This document shows positions 26,209-36,397 of a stretch of DNA of 64,000 bases, in pieces. The notes under the pieces were generated by a model that made no database searches, was not told where the DNA came from, and saw only the letters and a list, made by a program, of their open reading frames with translations. Position 1 is the stretch's first letter. Each line of letters opens with the position of its first letter. The position numbers were made by a program, and so were the translations under genes. This DNA comes from Terebella lapidaria. Its lineage: Eukaryota; Annelida; Polychaeta; Terebellida; Terebellidae. The stretch spans positions 27,243,402 through 27,307,401 of the forward strand of contig OX424567.1 of the NCBI GenBank assembly GCA_949152475.1, written 5' to 3'.

Positions 26209-26830
26209 TGTAGAATATTTATGACAGTTATCGGCCCGAAACCCCTCCCTTACACATTCTCCCACTCGACATACATGACACAGACTCATCACATGACTTC
26301 ATACTTACCTTACGTCACCAGCACACACCGTCCTAGCACCGCACTTCATGTAAACAACTCTACTCACGATGACACACCCCTCATTCCCTCCAATCACCAC
26401 ATTTCCAGACACTTAACCACGCCCATCCAGACATTACCTCACATTCAACGAATCACAAGAACTCCTGTTCCACGACGCGGGAAAACTCAGACATTCAGCA
26501 CTTGGCCCGCGCTTTCCCTTTGTATTGTGTTTGAGAACTTGAAGAAGTAAGGAGTAAAAAATATAATGGAGAGGTACCAGGATTGATAAGAAGAATATTG
26601 TGAATTTAGAAGAAATCGAACTATATCAGACTATACTATACTTCGGACTATATTGTGGGATTACGAATGAGTGAGTGGCCGTGATCTTCATCGGACTTAA
26701 TCATCCAAATAAATCCGAATTATTGTTGAAAAATACGTCGGACTTCTGTCTTGTGTTAACGCACGACATACATCATACTATACGATCCTGTTGGCGTAAT
26801 AGCCGCCGGGAGACACGCTATTCCATCACA
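26209..26830 (+). repeat. 3' LTR of the Ty3/Gypsy element
   Basis: Matches the 5' LTR from TGTAGAATATTTATG to ..TCACA. It is preceded by GACGAAGGGGTGTTTT, of which the purine-rich GACGAAGGGG may be the polypurine tract. It contains the same AATAAA as the 5' LTR. Confidence 0.92.
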
Positions 26831-27499
26831 CATCTCTGAATAGAATTGAATAGAACATGTTCACATCACAAGACCGGATTCAAGGACCAGGTTTACTAGG
26901 TGTCAAAGCCATCTGAATATCATAGGCACCCAGCCAGCTGAGTATGAGATCTGGTAGTCTGGAAGAGTGTCAATCTCCCACCCTGCATATGACAATCAAC
27001 TTTTCTGGATTTGATGCCAGGAGTGGGAACCAAGTATGCTAACACAGTCTCACATCGAGTGCCCCGTGACTTTGATCAGGGCCAGAGAGGCTCCAGAGGA
27101 GAAGTGAAATCCTTCGATTCATCTCAAATGAGATGATATAGAAGAATGTATGCACACATATAGGACCCTCCGGGATCACATTTGAAACCCATACAAGTCT
27201 GCTCTGATGATTCTTCTGACTTGTTGTTTCTCGGAGATCAGTTTTAGTTGATGCTGGATATATTTAAAACCTGGTCGGTCTGCCTGGAGATTGTTCCTGA
27301 CACAGTATCTTTGGTACCCCCAAGGTGTTAGTTATGTGATCTGACCCATGGTCTTCATACATCTTATTCTGTATTGAAAATATCTGATGAAAATGTCGTT
27401 TATGGAAAGACCTTCTCTAAGCAATCCCACTGTAGAAAACTATCATGGATCCCTTTCTGGTCATCGCCCACATGGACTATGGCAAGTGTGAAAAATCTG
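26831..27499. other. Unassigned stretch between LTR element and minisatellite
   Basis: No gene, inverted repeat or tandem repeat recognised on either strand. Confidence 0.5.
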
Positions 27500-29215
27500 T
27501 TCTGTTCTGGATGTCTTTGTCTGTTCTGGATGTCCATTCCAAGCCAGTCAGAGTACTAGTATCATGTTGACTTGTTCTGGAGGTCCATTTCAAGCCAGTG
27601 AAAGTATCATGTTGACTTGTCCCAGAAGGTTAAATTCAAGCCAGTCAGAGTATCATGTTGACTTGTTCTGATGTCCATTCCAAGCCAGTCGGAGTATCAT
27701 GTTGGCCTGTTCTGGAGGTCCACTTCAAGCCATTCAGAGTACCACGTTGACTTTTCCCAGAAGGTCCATCTCAAGCTAGTCAGAATAACATGTTGGCTTG
27801 TTCTAGAAGGTCCATTTCAAGCCAGTCAGAGTATCATGTTGGCCTGTTCTGGAGGTCCATTTCAAGCCAGTCGGAGTACAGTAGAAATCCAGTAATGTGG
27901 TCACCCTTCGGACCAATGATATTGGCCACATTATAGGAGTGGCCACATTATAGGAATCTGATAGACGACCTTTTCACCAGCTATGTTGTTTGGCTGATGT
28001 CAAGCCAAGCAAAAACCAACATATATTATAAACTTTGTACATGTGTACGTGTAAAAAACATAATGTTTACATCTGAATAGCATTTTGTTTTAAAAAGTTA
28101 TATCATATATGTAATAAAAAGCAAATGCAAACGCAAATACATGTTTCAAAATTCAAAATACATATACTGTACACTAAACATAATATTATATTAACATTGG
28201 GGTTATTCATGCCTTTGTTCCAATGATGAAACTGATATGTGTGGGAATATCTTGATTGACAAATCTACTTGTGTGTGCTTGTCAGTGTTTTTGTTAGTCA
28301 AGAGAAGGGAGGTGTGAAGAAGTGACGTGATGACACCCAGACAGGGGGTCGGCCTGCTGCTCATGTGTAATGTAAATGTTCAGCTGACCGCATCGGTGAG
28401 TGATGACATGCACACATATGGACGGACCACAACCGGCAGGCTATAGAGGCTAATGTTCAACTGACCGTATCAGTGATGGTGAGCTGGCTTGCCGGCTGAC
28501 TGCTTCATTGATTGGGGGAGGGGGGGGGATTGCTTGGTGGCCGTATTTTGTGATTTTATGGGCAATTGAGATAAACTGACCGCATTGTGGATAAGGGGAG
28601 TGACCATATTACAGGAGTACCCTCAACATGTAAATGCCCATGCTGGCGTTCGGGACCGATGCACCTGACCACAATGCATGGGTTGACCACATTTCTGGAG
28701 TGACCGCAGGGTGGAGTTCTACTGTATTATGTTGGCTTGTTCTAGAAAGTCCACTTCAAGCCAGTCAGAATATCATGTTGGCCTGTTTTGGAGGTCCATT
28801 TCAAGCCAGTCAGAGTATCATGTTGGCCTGTTCTGGACGTCCACTTCAAGCCAGTCGGAGTATCATGTTGGTTTGTTCTAGAAGGTCCATTTAAAACCAG
28901 TCAGGGTATTATGATGACTTGTTCTGAAGTCCATTTCAAGCCAGTCGGAGTATTATGTTGGCTTGTTCTGAAGGTCCATTTCAAGCCAGTCAGAGTATCA
29001 TGTTGACTTGTTTTGAGGTCCATTTCAAGCCAATCGGAGTATCATGTTGACTTGTTCTAGAGGTCCATTTCAAGCCAGTCGGAGTTTCATGTTGGCCTGT
29101 TCTGGAGGTCCACTTCAAGCCAGTCGGAGTACTATGTTGACTTATTCTAGAGGTCCAATTCAAGCCAGTTGGAGTATCATGTTAACTTGTTCTGGAGGTC
29201 CAATTCAAGCCAGTC
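27500..29215 (+). repeat. 45-bp minisatellite, split by a MITE
   Basis: Units read TCATGTTGGCCTGTTCTGGA then GGTCCATTTCAAGCCAGTCG then GAGTA, with a period of 45 bp. There are about 8 units before 27878 and about 11 after 28726. Because 45 is divisible by three, the array is open in some frames as a 15-residue repeat; I regard this as fortuitous. The array runs straight into a LINE fragment at about 29213. Confidence 0.9.
27879..28724. mobile_element. Non-autonomous TA-flanked DNA transposon inside the minisatellite
   Basis: The left end CAGTAGAAATCCAGTAATG and right end GTGGAGTTCTACTG are inverted versions of each other; a GTGGTCAC/GTGACCGC pair lies just inside. The insertion is flanked by TA at 27877-27878 and 28725-28726, replacing the single TA of the minisatellite unit (GAGTATCATG). 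TA duplication and a CAGTAGAA-type end point to the Tc1/mariner-pogo group. It is 846 bp, with no transposase. Confidence 0.85.
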
Positions 29216-30131
29216 ATTGGTGTCACGCAGGCGGCTTCTACATAAGATCCAGTACTATGGCATAGCTGGCAAGACTAGTATCTCTGTGGACTTACCCAAC
29301 AGGTGGTAGTGAATGACCAAGCCTTCTAGGCCGCAGCCGTAATATGTGGTGCACTACAGGGCATCATACGCGGTCCTATGTTGTTTTTGTTGTACAGCAT
29401 ACTCGGTCTTATGCTGTTTTTGTTGTCAACAGTATTGCAGAAAACATCCAGTCCCATATGCGTTTATTCGCAGATGACAGCATAGTATACCGAGAAATTC
29501 ATTCCCCACCAGACCACCAAATCCTGGAAGATGACCTATGCCATCTTCACACCTGGGCTTTGGCATGGTAAGTGGACTTTAACGTCTCCATACATGTATG
29601 TGCTGTCTTATCCATCACTACCAAGAGGAAGTCTTCCCACCATGACTTCTGAATGGATGGCCAACAAATATCCAGGTGTGATAACCATGGCCATCTTGGT
29701 GTGACCATCAACTCCGAGATTTCATGGACCCCCCATATTACCAAGGTCAAGAACAAGGCCACCATAACATTTTGCCTCACCATGTGGACGCTGCTAGCCG
29801 CTCCCAGCAGGTCAGGAAGCAGAAGCCCTCGTCTGGCGACGTTGGAGTATGCTAATTTGCTTAATTGGTCACCACACACCAAGAATGGCGCTTAAAACAT
29901 CGAGCAATTAAGTACAGTGTTCATCTGTTCCATCAACGATCAAGTGTACATCGAGCAAGCAACATCGAGCATTCACCTGTTCGTCACTGATCAAGTGTCA
30001 TGGCCATGATCACTATAAGCTCGAATGGGCCATTCCATCTCCAGACAAGGAGGACCTTCCTAGATATGACCATGCTCTACAGGTGTACGGTTGAGCCGGA
30101 ATCTCACTTCCCTCTTTCATCTCGGTGGCAG
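29213..30131 (+). pseudogene. Decayed LINE (jockey/CR1-like) reverse transcriptase 3' part
   Basis: Three frames give pieces of a non-LTR reverse transcriptase. The first is an HKRLLHKIQYYGIAGK-like start (about 29218). Then comes a GALQG-like segment followed by HMRLFADDSIVYREI (about 29455), the FADD catalytic box. The third piece is HLGVTINSEISWTPHI with KVKNKA (about 29690). A tail resembling LQTRRTFLDMTMLY lies near 30040. Stops and frameshifts separate the pieces and the 5' part is missing, so this is a dead fragment. Confidence 0.8.
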
Positions 30132-30216
30132 ACAATATAGGATGTGGTGCATACTGTACTGTATAATGTACTAATTAATACTCGTTCTATATAGGCTTAT
30201 TAGTATGTCCGCTGTA

Positions 30217-30534
30217 CAAGGGCGCAACCACTGGGGGGGGGGGGATCGGGGGGGTCGGGACCCCCCCAACTTTTGTGGTGACCCCCCCAACTTTGGGACA
30301 GTTGTTGTTTTGTGAGGGAGATATAATGTTATTTGTGTGTGGATTTAATGCTGAAAAGCCATCAGATGAAACCAAATATCACCATTTATCATGTATATTT
30401 CCAAAAGTTTTGCGGGGGCATACCCCAGACCCCCTATAGTGTTGCTTCACCCCTTCGGGGCTCGCGTTAGAAAATCATGTATTATCCAAACATTGGACCG
30501 ACCCCCCAACTTTTACATCGTGGTTGCGCCCCTG
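30217..30534. mobile_element. hAT-type MITE with 8-bp target duplication
   Basis: The 318-bp element has ends CAAGGGCGCAACCAC and GTGGTTGCGCCCCTG (inverted). It is flanked on both sides by the perfect 8-bp duplication CCGCTGTA (30209-30216 and 30535-30542). The interior has G/C runs and three CCCCCCAACTTT motifs. No coding. Confidence 0.9.
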
Positions 30535-30542
30535 CCGCTGTA

Positions 30543-31332
30543 TACCAGTGTGGAACTCTCTACCCCTGAAAGCTGTTACTGCAGCCACCATGAAGTCAAG
30601 TGAAGCCTGCTGCACTACCAGTCATATGAACAAATTAATCCTACAACACCTGATTTTAGCCATGCATAGCACGATTTCACCCTATGAACTGTAGGCCTAC
30701 ATGCAGCACCTGTTGATTGATGACGTCACACACTGGAGTATAGTTTACTTCTTAGCAATATACTGCTGAACGATTGAAGACCCATTGTCTACCTAATATT
30801 TGAATATTCGAGCATTGCATAGAAACGCTCAACACTTCACAACATCGCGAAACAGTTCTCAGGCAGTGATAATGTATTATTTAAATGTCGCTAAACGCTT
30901 TCCGTACATTCGTGGTTCGCGACGCTTTTTAGTGGCTGTCAGAAAAGTCCGCCAAAAAGTTTTGTGTTGTGCAAAAGATTTTGCAGTCGGTTTCGCACTG
31001 GTTTGAATATTTTCATTGCATTTCAAATATTGGTATCGGTGCATGTATTAGTAAAAGAGTCAATAGTATTGTCTGTTTCTTTAATCACAAGGAAATACAC
31101 AAGAAAACGCGATGGCATTGTGGGCGATAATGTAGTAAAGTTCACATTACTTTACACCGTACATGGTCCAGAATACACCGGGTCAGATTACCCAATGTCA
31201 GTCAGATCATAGTTTATTCTGTCTCCTATTTCAGTTTCATGATGGGACAGTAAAGAAATGTCGCTACATCTTTGGCACAACAACATTTGTTTTCCTTGTT
31301 GAGCCAATAGATTCAGACTAGATTCGAGCAAT
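30543..31332. other. Unassigned stretch upstream of timeless
   Basis: No exon recognised. It contains a perfect palindromic CRE-like TGACGTCA at 30721-30728. It may hold the promoter or a 5' UTR exon of timeless, which I could not place. Confidence 0.35.
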
Positions 31333-31340
31333 AGTACAGT

Positions 31341-32063
31341 TAGTGGTATAACGAGTACGGAAAACTCTAACCGATTAATCGTGACCCTGTAACCGAACCG
31401 TGACCGATTAATCGCCAGTATATTGCCCAATATTTAAGCAGTTGATATCAAAGGTATATTTGTCCACAATTTAGTGCTCTTAAATGTGAATGCTGCTCGA
31501 TGACAGAAGGCGACCAAGCTGCTTCTCGAATCACGATTCCACTAAATTTCAGTTTCTAAATGATTTTCGGTACACCAAGTTCAAGGCCGAACCCATACTA
31601 TTTATAGACTATTACCATAAAGACTCGTATTTATGCGCCCATGCTATGGCGCTGTCAAGCATGTAACGAACTTACGATGATTGATGAAGTTCAATTCCAT
31701 TTTTTATTTCCAACCCACAATATGTATGTTGTTATGTTGCGTGCAAGTTTTAGATTTATGATATAGCCATAGTATATCTGACACATGCGGCTATGTTTCA
31801 AGAGCAAAAAGCACGCGCATTAGCGGCAGTACGGTAAACTGACAGAAATAACCTTCACCTTGTCTGAGTCACATGATCTAGGCCTACTGCTTTCTTTTCA
31901 ACCGGACAAGGTTGTTTTAGGATATTTTCGTTAATAAATTAGCCATTCTCTACATGAAATAGTATAATTAATTTACGATCAAGTAATCGGTCAGTCACTC
32001 TCTGACCGATCAGAGCCTGTAATCTAACCGTCAACGAGTACTCGACTACTCGTTATAGCACTA
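31341..32063. mobile_element. hAT-type non-autonomous element abutting the timeless start
   Basis: The ends TAGTGGTATAACGAGTA and TACTCGTTATAGCACTA (the latter with an intervening variation) are inverted. The perfect 8-bp duplication AGTACAGT flanks the element at 31333-31340 and 32064-32071. It is 723 bp with no transposase frame. Its right end is 29 bases before the timeless initiator ATG. Confidence 0.87.
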
Positions 32064-32092
32064 AGTACAGTTGTTGTTACTTTCAGACGAGG

Positions 32093-35000
32093 ATGGACAA
32101 CGTGGAGTTACAAGCAACGTGCGCCGCTCTCGGCTATCAGGAGGGAGACACATACCACAAGGAACCAGACTGTCTCGGTTTGTATTAATCATAGTGAAAT
32201 TACCACTATTCATGATGGGGGGGGGGGGGGCAACAATAGCTTAAAATAACTAGCTGTTTTTGTCATGTACCGGTATTAAAATAACATGAATAGGCTAAAT
32301 ATATATCTTGACATGCATATAATGCCAAAATAATGTCTGATTTTATTTTGTGTGAAAAAGTTACTGGGATGGTGTTTCTGTTCATGTGTATTTTGTATGT
32401 CATGACAAACTTTCTACTTGATCTACTTGACAATTTTTTTGACAGAAACCATCAAGGACCTGATCCGCTTCCTGAAGCGGGAAGAAGATTGCGATGTGAG
32501 GCGACAACTCGGAGAGGCTCAGATCCTTCAGCGGGACTTGATTCCGATCATCAAACAGTACAAAGATGACAGGATACTGCTGGAAACTGTGCTCAGGTAC
32601 ACGGACATTATGGTTATCATCAGAATACAAGGGCAAATGTTCTCGCACTCTATGACCTGTCTCCCATGCTGAGCACAGTTCTGGGATAAACGTATATTGC
32701 ACTCTGACGTTGTCAAGCAAATTACGTAAATGCAAAAAGAACGTCATCATTGATAAAGCTATGTAAATGTCTTGATTTTCTGATCATTTCCTGTGTTTTG
32801 AGCAATTTCAACATTTGTGAGTACTCAAATTGTGCGAGAAAATGCATGAGGCATTGTTTGCGGTGCGATACTGGTTATTTTCAGCACTCAGGTCACCATC
32901 TAATCCTCTCCTAAAGCAGTGATAGAAATTAGCCCAAATTTTCAGGCAGACACCAGGACCTGTGACATCATATTTTCTACCGGTCCTGATCACATTCTAC
33001 CAGACCTGATTTTCCAGAATAAGCAAATTAATTTAAGACGAAATTTTCACAAAATTTATTACGATTTATTCCACAATTAACCTGCAATCAACAATGAAAT
33101 GAATCAGAACACAGATTTCAAGTTTCAACATGTTCAGCTGTCAACAGAACTTTCACTGGAAATTTCACTAGAGCTGTCACTTCTTTGGTCATGCACTTCC
33201 TTTTCGCGGGAGGTCCCACACCCTCTAGCCACCTCCACATGATTGCAAATACAGTCAGTATTATTAACAGCTGCTCGAACACAAATTGTTTTTTTTTACC
33301 AAGATTCGCCATAACGCGCCATTTTTGCATAACCGACTGATGTTACAACACCGATTTTCATTGGCTGAAAACGCCTCCCCATCAAACAGTTAGCCAATCA
33401 GAGAGACTATAACAATTCAAGCTCACGAAAATACCCGAGCGTTTCCGATGACGACCGATCACTTGTAGGAATTTACCGTACTGACGCGCATTCGATGTGG
33501 TTTCGATAACTTTGCGTAAATCAGTTCGAAACTTTTGCTAATTATTCACCGGGCCTCTCAGTTGGGCATTTCTGCAGGTCCTGACGGAAATCTACAGGCC
33601 TCGGGCCGTGGGACTGGCGCTAATTTCTATCACTGTCCTAAAGGCTCGGCCCAGATTTGGTGACACTTGTGCTGAGAAAAACCAGTATCACACTGCAAAC
33701 AATGCCGTATGCATATAATCAAATTCATAGTTATTTATATGCTATACATATATTTTAAAATGCATCACCAAATTTATATGACGTAAAAGTGTTTCTGAAA
33801 ATTGAAAGTTAATGCAAAGAAATTATCTCCAATCGGTAAACTGGAATGAAAACTTAATCTCTAAACGTGGCCAAGTGAGGAAAATTTACCTGAGAGTATT
33901 TGTGTTCATTGGGTATATTCATCTGTTTCCGACAGGTTGATGGTGAATTTGACACAGCCAGCAAAGTTGTGTTTCCAAAATCAAATGCCTGAGCACAAAA
34001 CAATGAGGAATTACTACTTAGAAGTGGAGTCACATCTGCAACTTTACAAAGAGGTGAATGATGAGTGAATTCAGTTATTGACCTCAGCTTTATTATCAGG
34101 AGAACATTCTTCATAGTTTAACAGTGATGTCATAAAATATTCTGTATTTGAGAAGCATGTCCCTGAGTTACTTAATCTGGTCTGTATGGAATCTCCAATA
34201 CTTGATAGTCTGTGTTATTGTGTCAGGCGTTTGTGGACGAAGCACTGTTTGCGGTTCTGACAAAGATGCTCGGGGATATGCTACAGCTGGTAACTTGTGC
34301 TCTGTAGACACAATAGAATATTATTTATCATTGCCAACTACATTGTTTGATAACAAATGTATATAGTGTTGAGTGAACATGTTAAAATTATTTATTTCCT
34401 GAGGATAAATGATACAAAATATAACTAAATGCGATATGAAAAAAGGACCCCAAGTTACTGACACACATTTACATTAATGTCTGGCAGGACTGGGAGCATC
34501 GACAGGAGGAGGATCGTCTGCTGATTGAGAGGGTTCTGATCATCGTGCGTAACATCCTCCACGTGCCTCCAAACCAGGCCAAGGAGCTGGTGAGAGCCGG
34601 AGTGTCTCCTACACAGGGGCTGTATAAGTCAACAGTCCATGGCTTCAGTCAGCAATTGCTATGATATTGTCTAATAATAATGTATAATATGATATGATGT
34701 GGTTGCTTGCTATAAGATTAAGCAAGTTATAGAATTTTTTAAAGTGTTCGGAATGTGAAGTGTGCAATATTAAGCAAGTTAAGATTAAGCAAGTTATAGA
34801 ATTTTTGAAAGTGTTCGAAATGTAAAATGTGTGAAATTGCACTCGGGCAGTAAATGTGTTCAATATTTTCACCTTAGAGGACGGATGATGATGCCAGTAT
34901 TCATGATCAAGTTTTATGGTAATATACATTTGATGTGGCTTTTTGTGCCATCAATTGAAATATATCAAATCTCTATAATATAGAGATTTTTCAAACACTA

Positions 35001-36060
35001 AAAAATAGCACTAAAAAAATATTTTAAACTTTTACCAGAAATTATGCCTATGCTGCATTATGTAGGTCAAGTGATGAAATGCCGGGTTCATGTGTGATAA
35101 TTTTTGTTTCTGCCTTCCAGGGCACTACACATCAGTGGTATGGAAGACTTGCTGCTATATTTGGCGTCTTCTGATGAGGAAAAACAGTTCTCTTTTCATG
35201 TCCTTGAGATAATATCTTTGATGTTCAGAGAACAGGTGAGAGCCAGGCCCTGCCAGCTATTAATATACATAACTTATGCTAAGATATTCAACATTCAAAA
35301 CACTATGTAATTACTTTTAAACATTATGCTTCTTTTATCCATAGAAATTGTCACTTTGTCAGTAATACTGAATAAATTCTATCCCTGTTTAAATGTCTGC
35401 GATATTGGTTTGTGTGTGTCAGACACCGGACCAGTTGGCGAGTGCTGGAGGCTCAAGATCTGTCTCCGAGAAAGAGAAGGATGAAAAGTTGGTATTTTAA
35501 ATTATAAACATGATAACATATGATCTAACACAGATGGAATTGTACTTGAGGATTGGATTGTTTGCACACAGTATTCGACTCACTTGCTACTCTTCTCACT
35601 AAACAGGGAATTAGCAATGATTCGCGAGCAGGAGAAGGCAACGAAGAAAGCCACATTGATGAAATATAGCTCACGGTACTGACACCGGGATAAACTTATG
35701 ATCTAGCTCCTCGACAAATAACATAAATGTAGATTTCGAAAAACAATCTTGGATATGTGATAATGATTCATCATTAACAACCAACTGTATTACAGGCATT
35801 CACGGTTTGGAGGAACATTCACTGTTGCCAACATGAAGTCGATAAGCGAGCGAGAAGTTATCTATCACCGATCTCTGGGAAAAGTCAAAGAGATATCCTT
35901 CGACCACAACAAGAAGCACAAGAAGCGGGCCAAAAACCGTCGCATCATCAACGAGCAAGATTTGACGCGTCGGTCTACGCTGAGTATTCGACTCTTTCTG
36001 AAGGAGTTCTGTGTACAGTTCTTGGAGAACTGTTATAACGATGTCATGCGTGCTGTCAAG
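32093..36060 (+). CDS. TIMELESS: TIMELESS/TIMEOUT family protein, exons 1-10 (N-terminal domain)
   Basis: Coding exons are 32093-32177, 32446-32596, 33936-34053, 34227-34289, 34488-34589, 34878-34918, 35121-35235, 35423-35487, 35607-35675 and 35796-36060. All have GT/AG borders and phases that join without a stop, giving 358 residues. The start is [21 protein letters not shown], which corresponds to the conserved N-terminus of animal TIMELESS. Further family blocks are [57 protein letters not shown] and [15 protein letters not shown]. Next come SRFGGTFTV, then a basic stretch in exon 10, and [17 protein letters not shown]. These resemble vertebrate TIMELESS and insect TIMEOUT closely. Family members bind TIPIN and stabilise replication forks in the nucleus; some also affect clocks. 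An acceptor (..ctttcag at 32086) lies six bases before the ATG, so a 5' UTR exon upstream is likely. The gene resumes at 42762 after an intron carrying a DIRS-like element. Confidence 0.95.
32842..33714. mobile_element. Old inverted-repeat element, interrupted by a nested hAT insertion
   Basis: The left arm (32842-32916, starting ATGCATGAGGCATTGTTTGC) and right arm (33644-33714, ending GCAAACAATGCCGTATGCAT) are imperfect inverted copies over about 70 bp. They are separated only by the hAT element at 32917-33635. Without that insertion they would form a hairpin-like MITE of roughly 150 bp. It lies in timeless intron 2. Outer limits are approximate. Confidence 0.7.
32917..33635. mobile_element. 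hAT-type non-autonomous element nested in timeless intron 2
   Basis: The ends CAGTGATAGAAATTAGC and GCTAATTTCTATCACTG are perfect inverted repeats. The exact 8-bp duplication TCCTAAAG flanks it (32909-32916, 33636-33643). It is 719 bp with no transposase frame. It interrupts an older inverted-repeat element. Confidence 0.92.
34715..34828 (+). repeat. 67-bp tandem duplication in timeless intron 5
   Basis: AGATTAAGCAAGTTATAGAA recurs at 34715 and 34782. The following A/T tract and AAAGTGTTCG are also repeated, with small differences. Confidence 0.8.
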
Positions 36061-36112
36061 GTTTGTATCAAAGCTTCTCTCTATTGTGCCAACCAGTTTG
36101 TTATGCTAAGCG

Positions 36113-36311
36113 ATACTTACCTCTGACTCTGGGGTCGTGTAATTGGCGAGCCCTCATTCGCCAACCACACATGAAATATGGGTGAAAAAGCTAAACGAAA
36201 GTTAGCCGGTCCGTTTAGACCCTGCGTTAGTAATGGTAGTTACCTGAGCAGTTCACCCTCCGTGTGGTAGCATAATCGTGCCGGTCCACTGCCTCCCAGT
36301 TCTCTTTTGTT
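36113..36311 (+). repeat. Left inverted terminal repeat of the DIRS-like element
   Basis: 199 bp, from ATACTTACCTCTGACTCTGG to the CTTTTGTT edge. Reverse-complement match to 42368-42566, with at most one or two mismatches at the inner edge. Confidence 0.93.
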
Positions 36312-36397
36312 TTTGGCGAGCTCCTGTCAACAACAACTTTGCGTCGCTCGCGATTGCCCCTTTGAAGTTTGGATTTTGGAACTTAGCTGTTTCTACG

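Larger units (their letters stand above)
15771..26830 (+). mobile_element. Ty3/Gypsy LTR retrotransposon, 11 kb, decayed, with an extra 3' open region
   Basis: Two direct LTRs of about 620 bp flank an internal region in the order putative primer-binding site, gag-like region, aspartic protease, reverse transcriptase, RNase H, integrase, a ~2-kb extra open region, and 3' LTR. That domain order (integrase after RNase H) is the Ty3/Gypsy order. The LTRs differ by scattered substitutions and small indels, so the copy is not brand new, and pol carries stops and frameshifts. No exact target-site duplication is visible (flanks CAAAT and CATCT). At 11 kb it is long for this group, mainly because about 4.5 kb lie between integrase and the 3' LTR. 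Confidence 0.93.

Noticed and set aside
15771..26830. Exact target-site duplication for the LTR element
   Set aside because: The flanking five bases (CAAAT and CATCT) do not match; I do not claim one.
28634..29265. Open frames with 15-residue repeats over the minisatellite
   Set aside because: A 45-bp period stays open in frame by arithmetic; no start context or unique protein sequence.
30721..30728. CRE-like TGACGTCA as the timeless promoter element
   Set aside because: The perfect palindrome is real, but the transcription start is not located and a transposon separates it from the coding start; recorded only as a motif.
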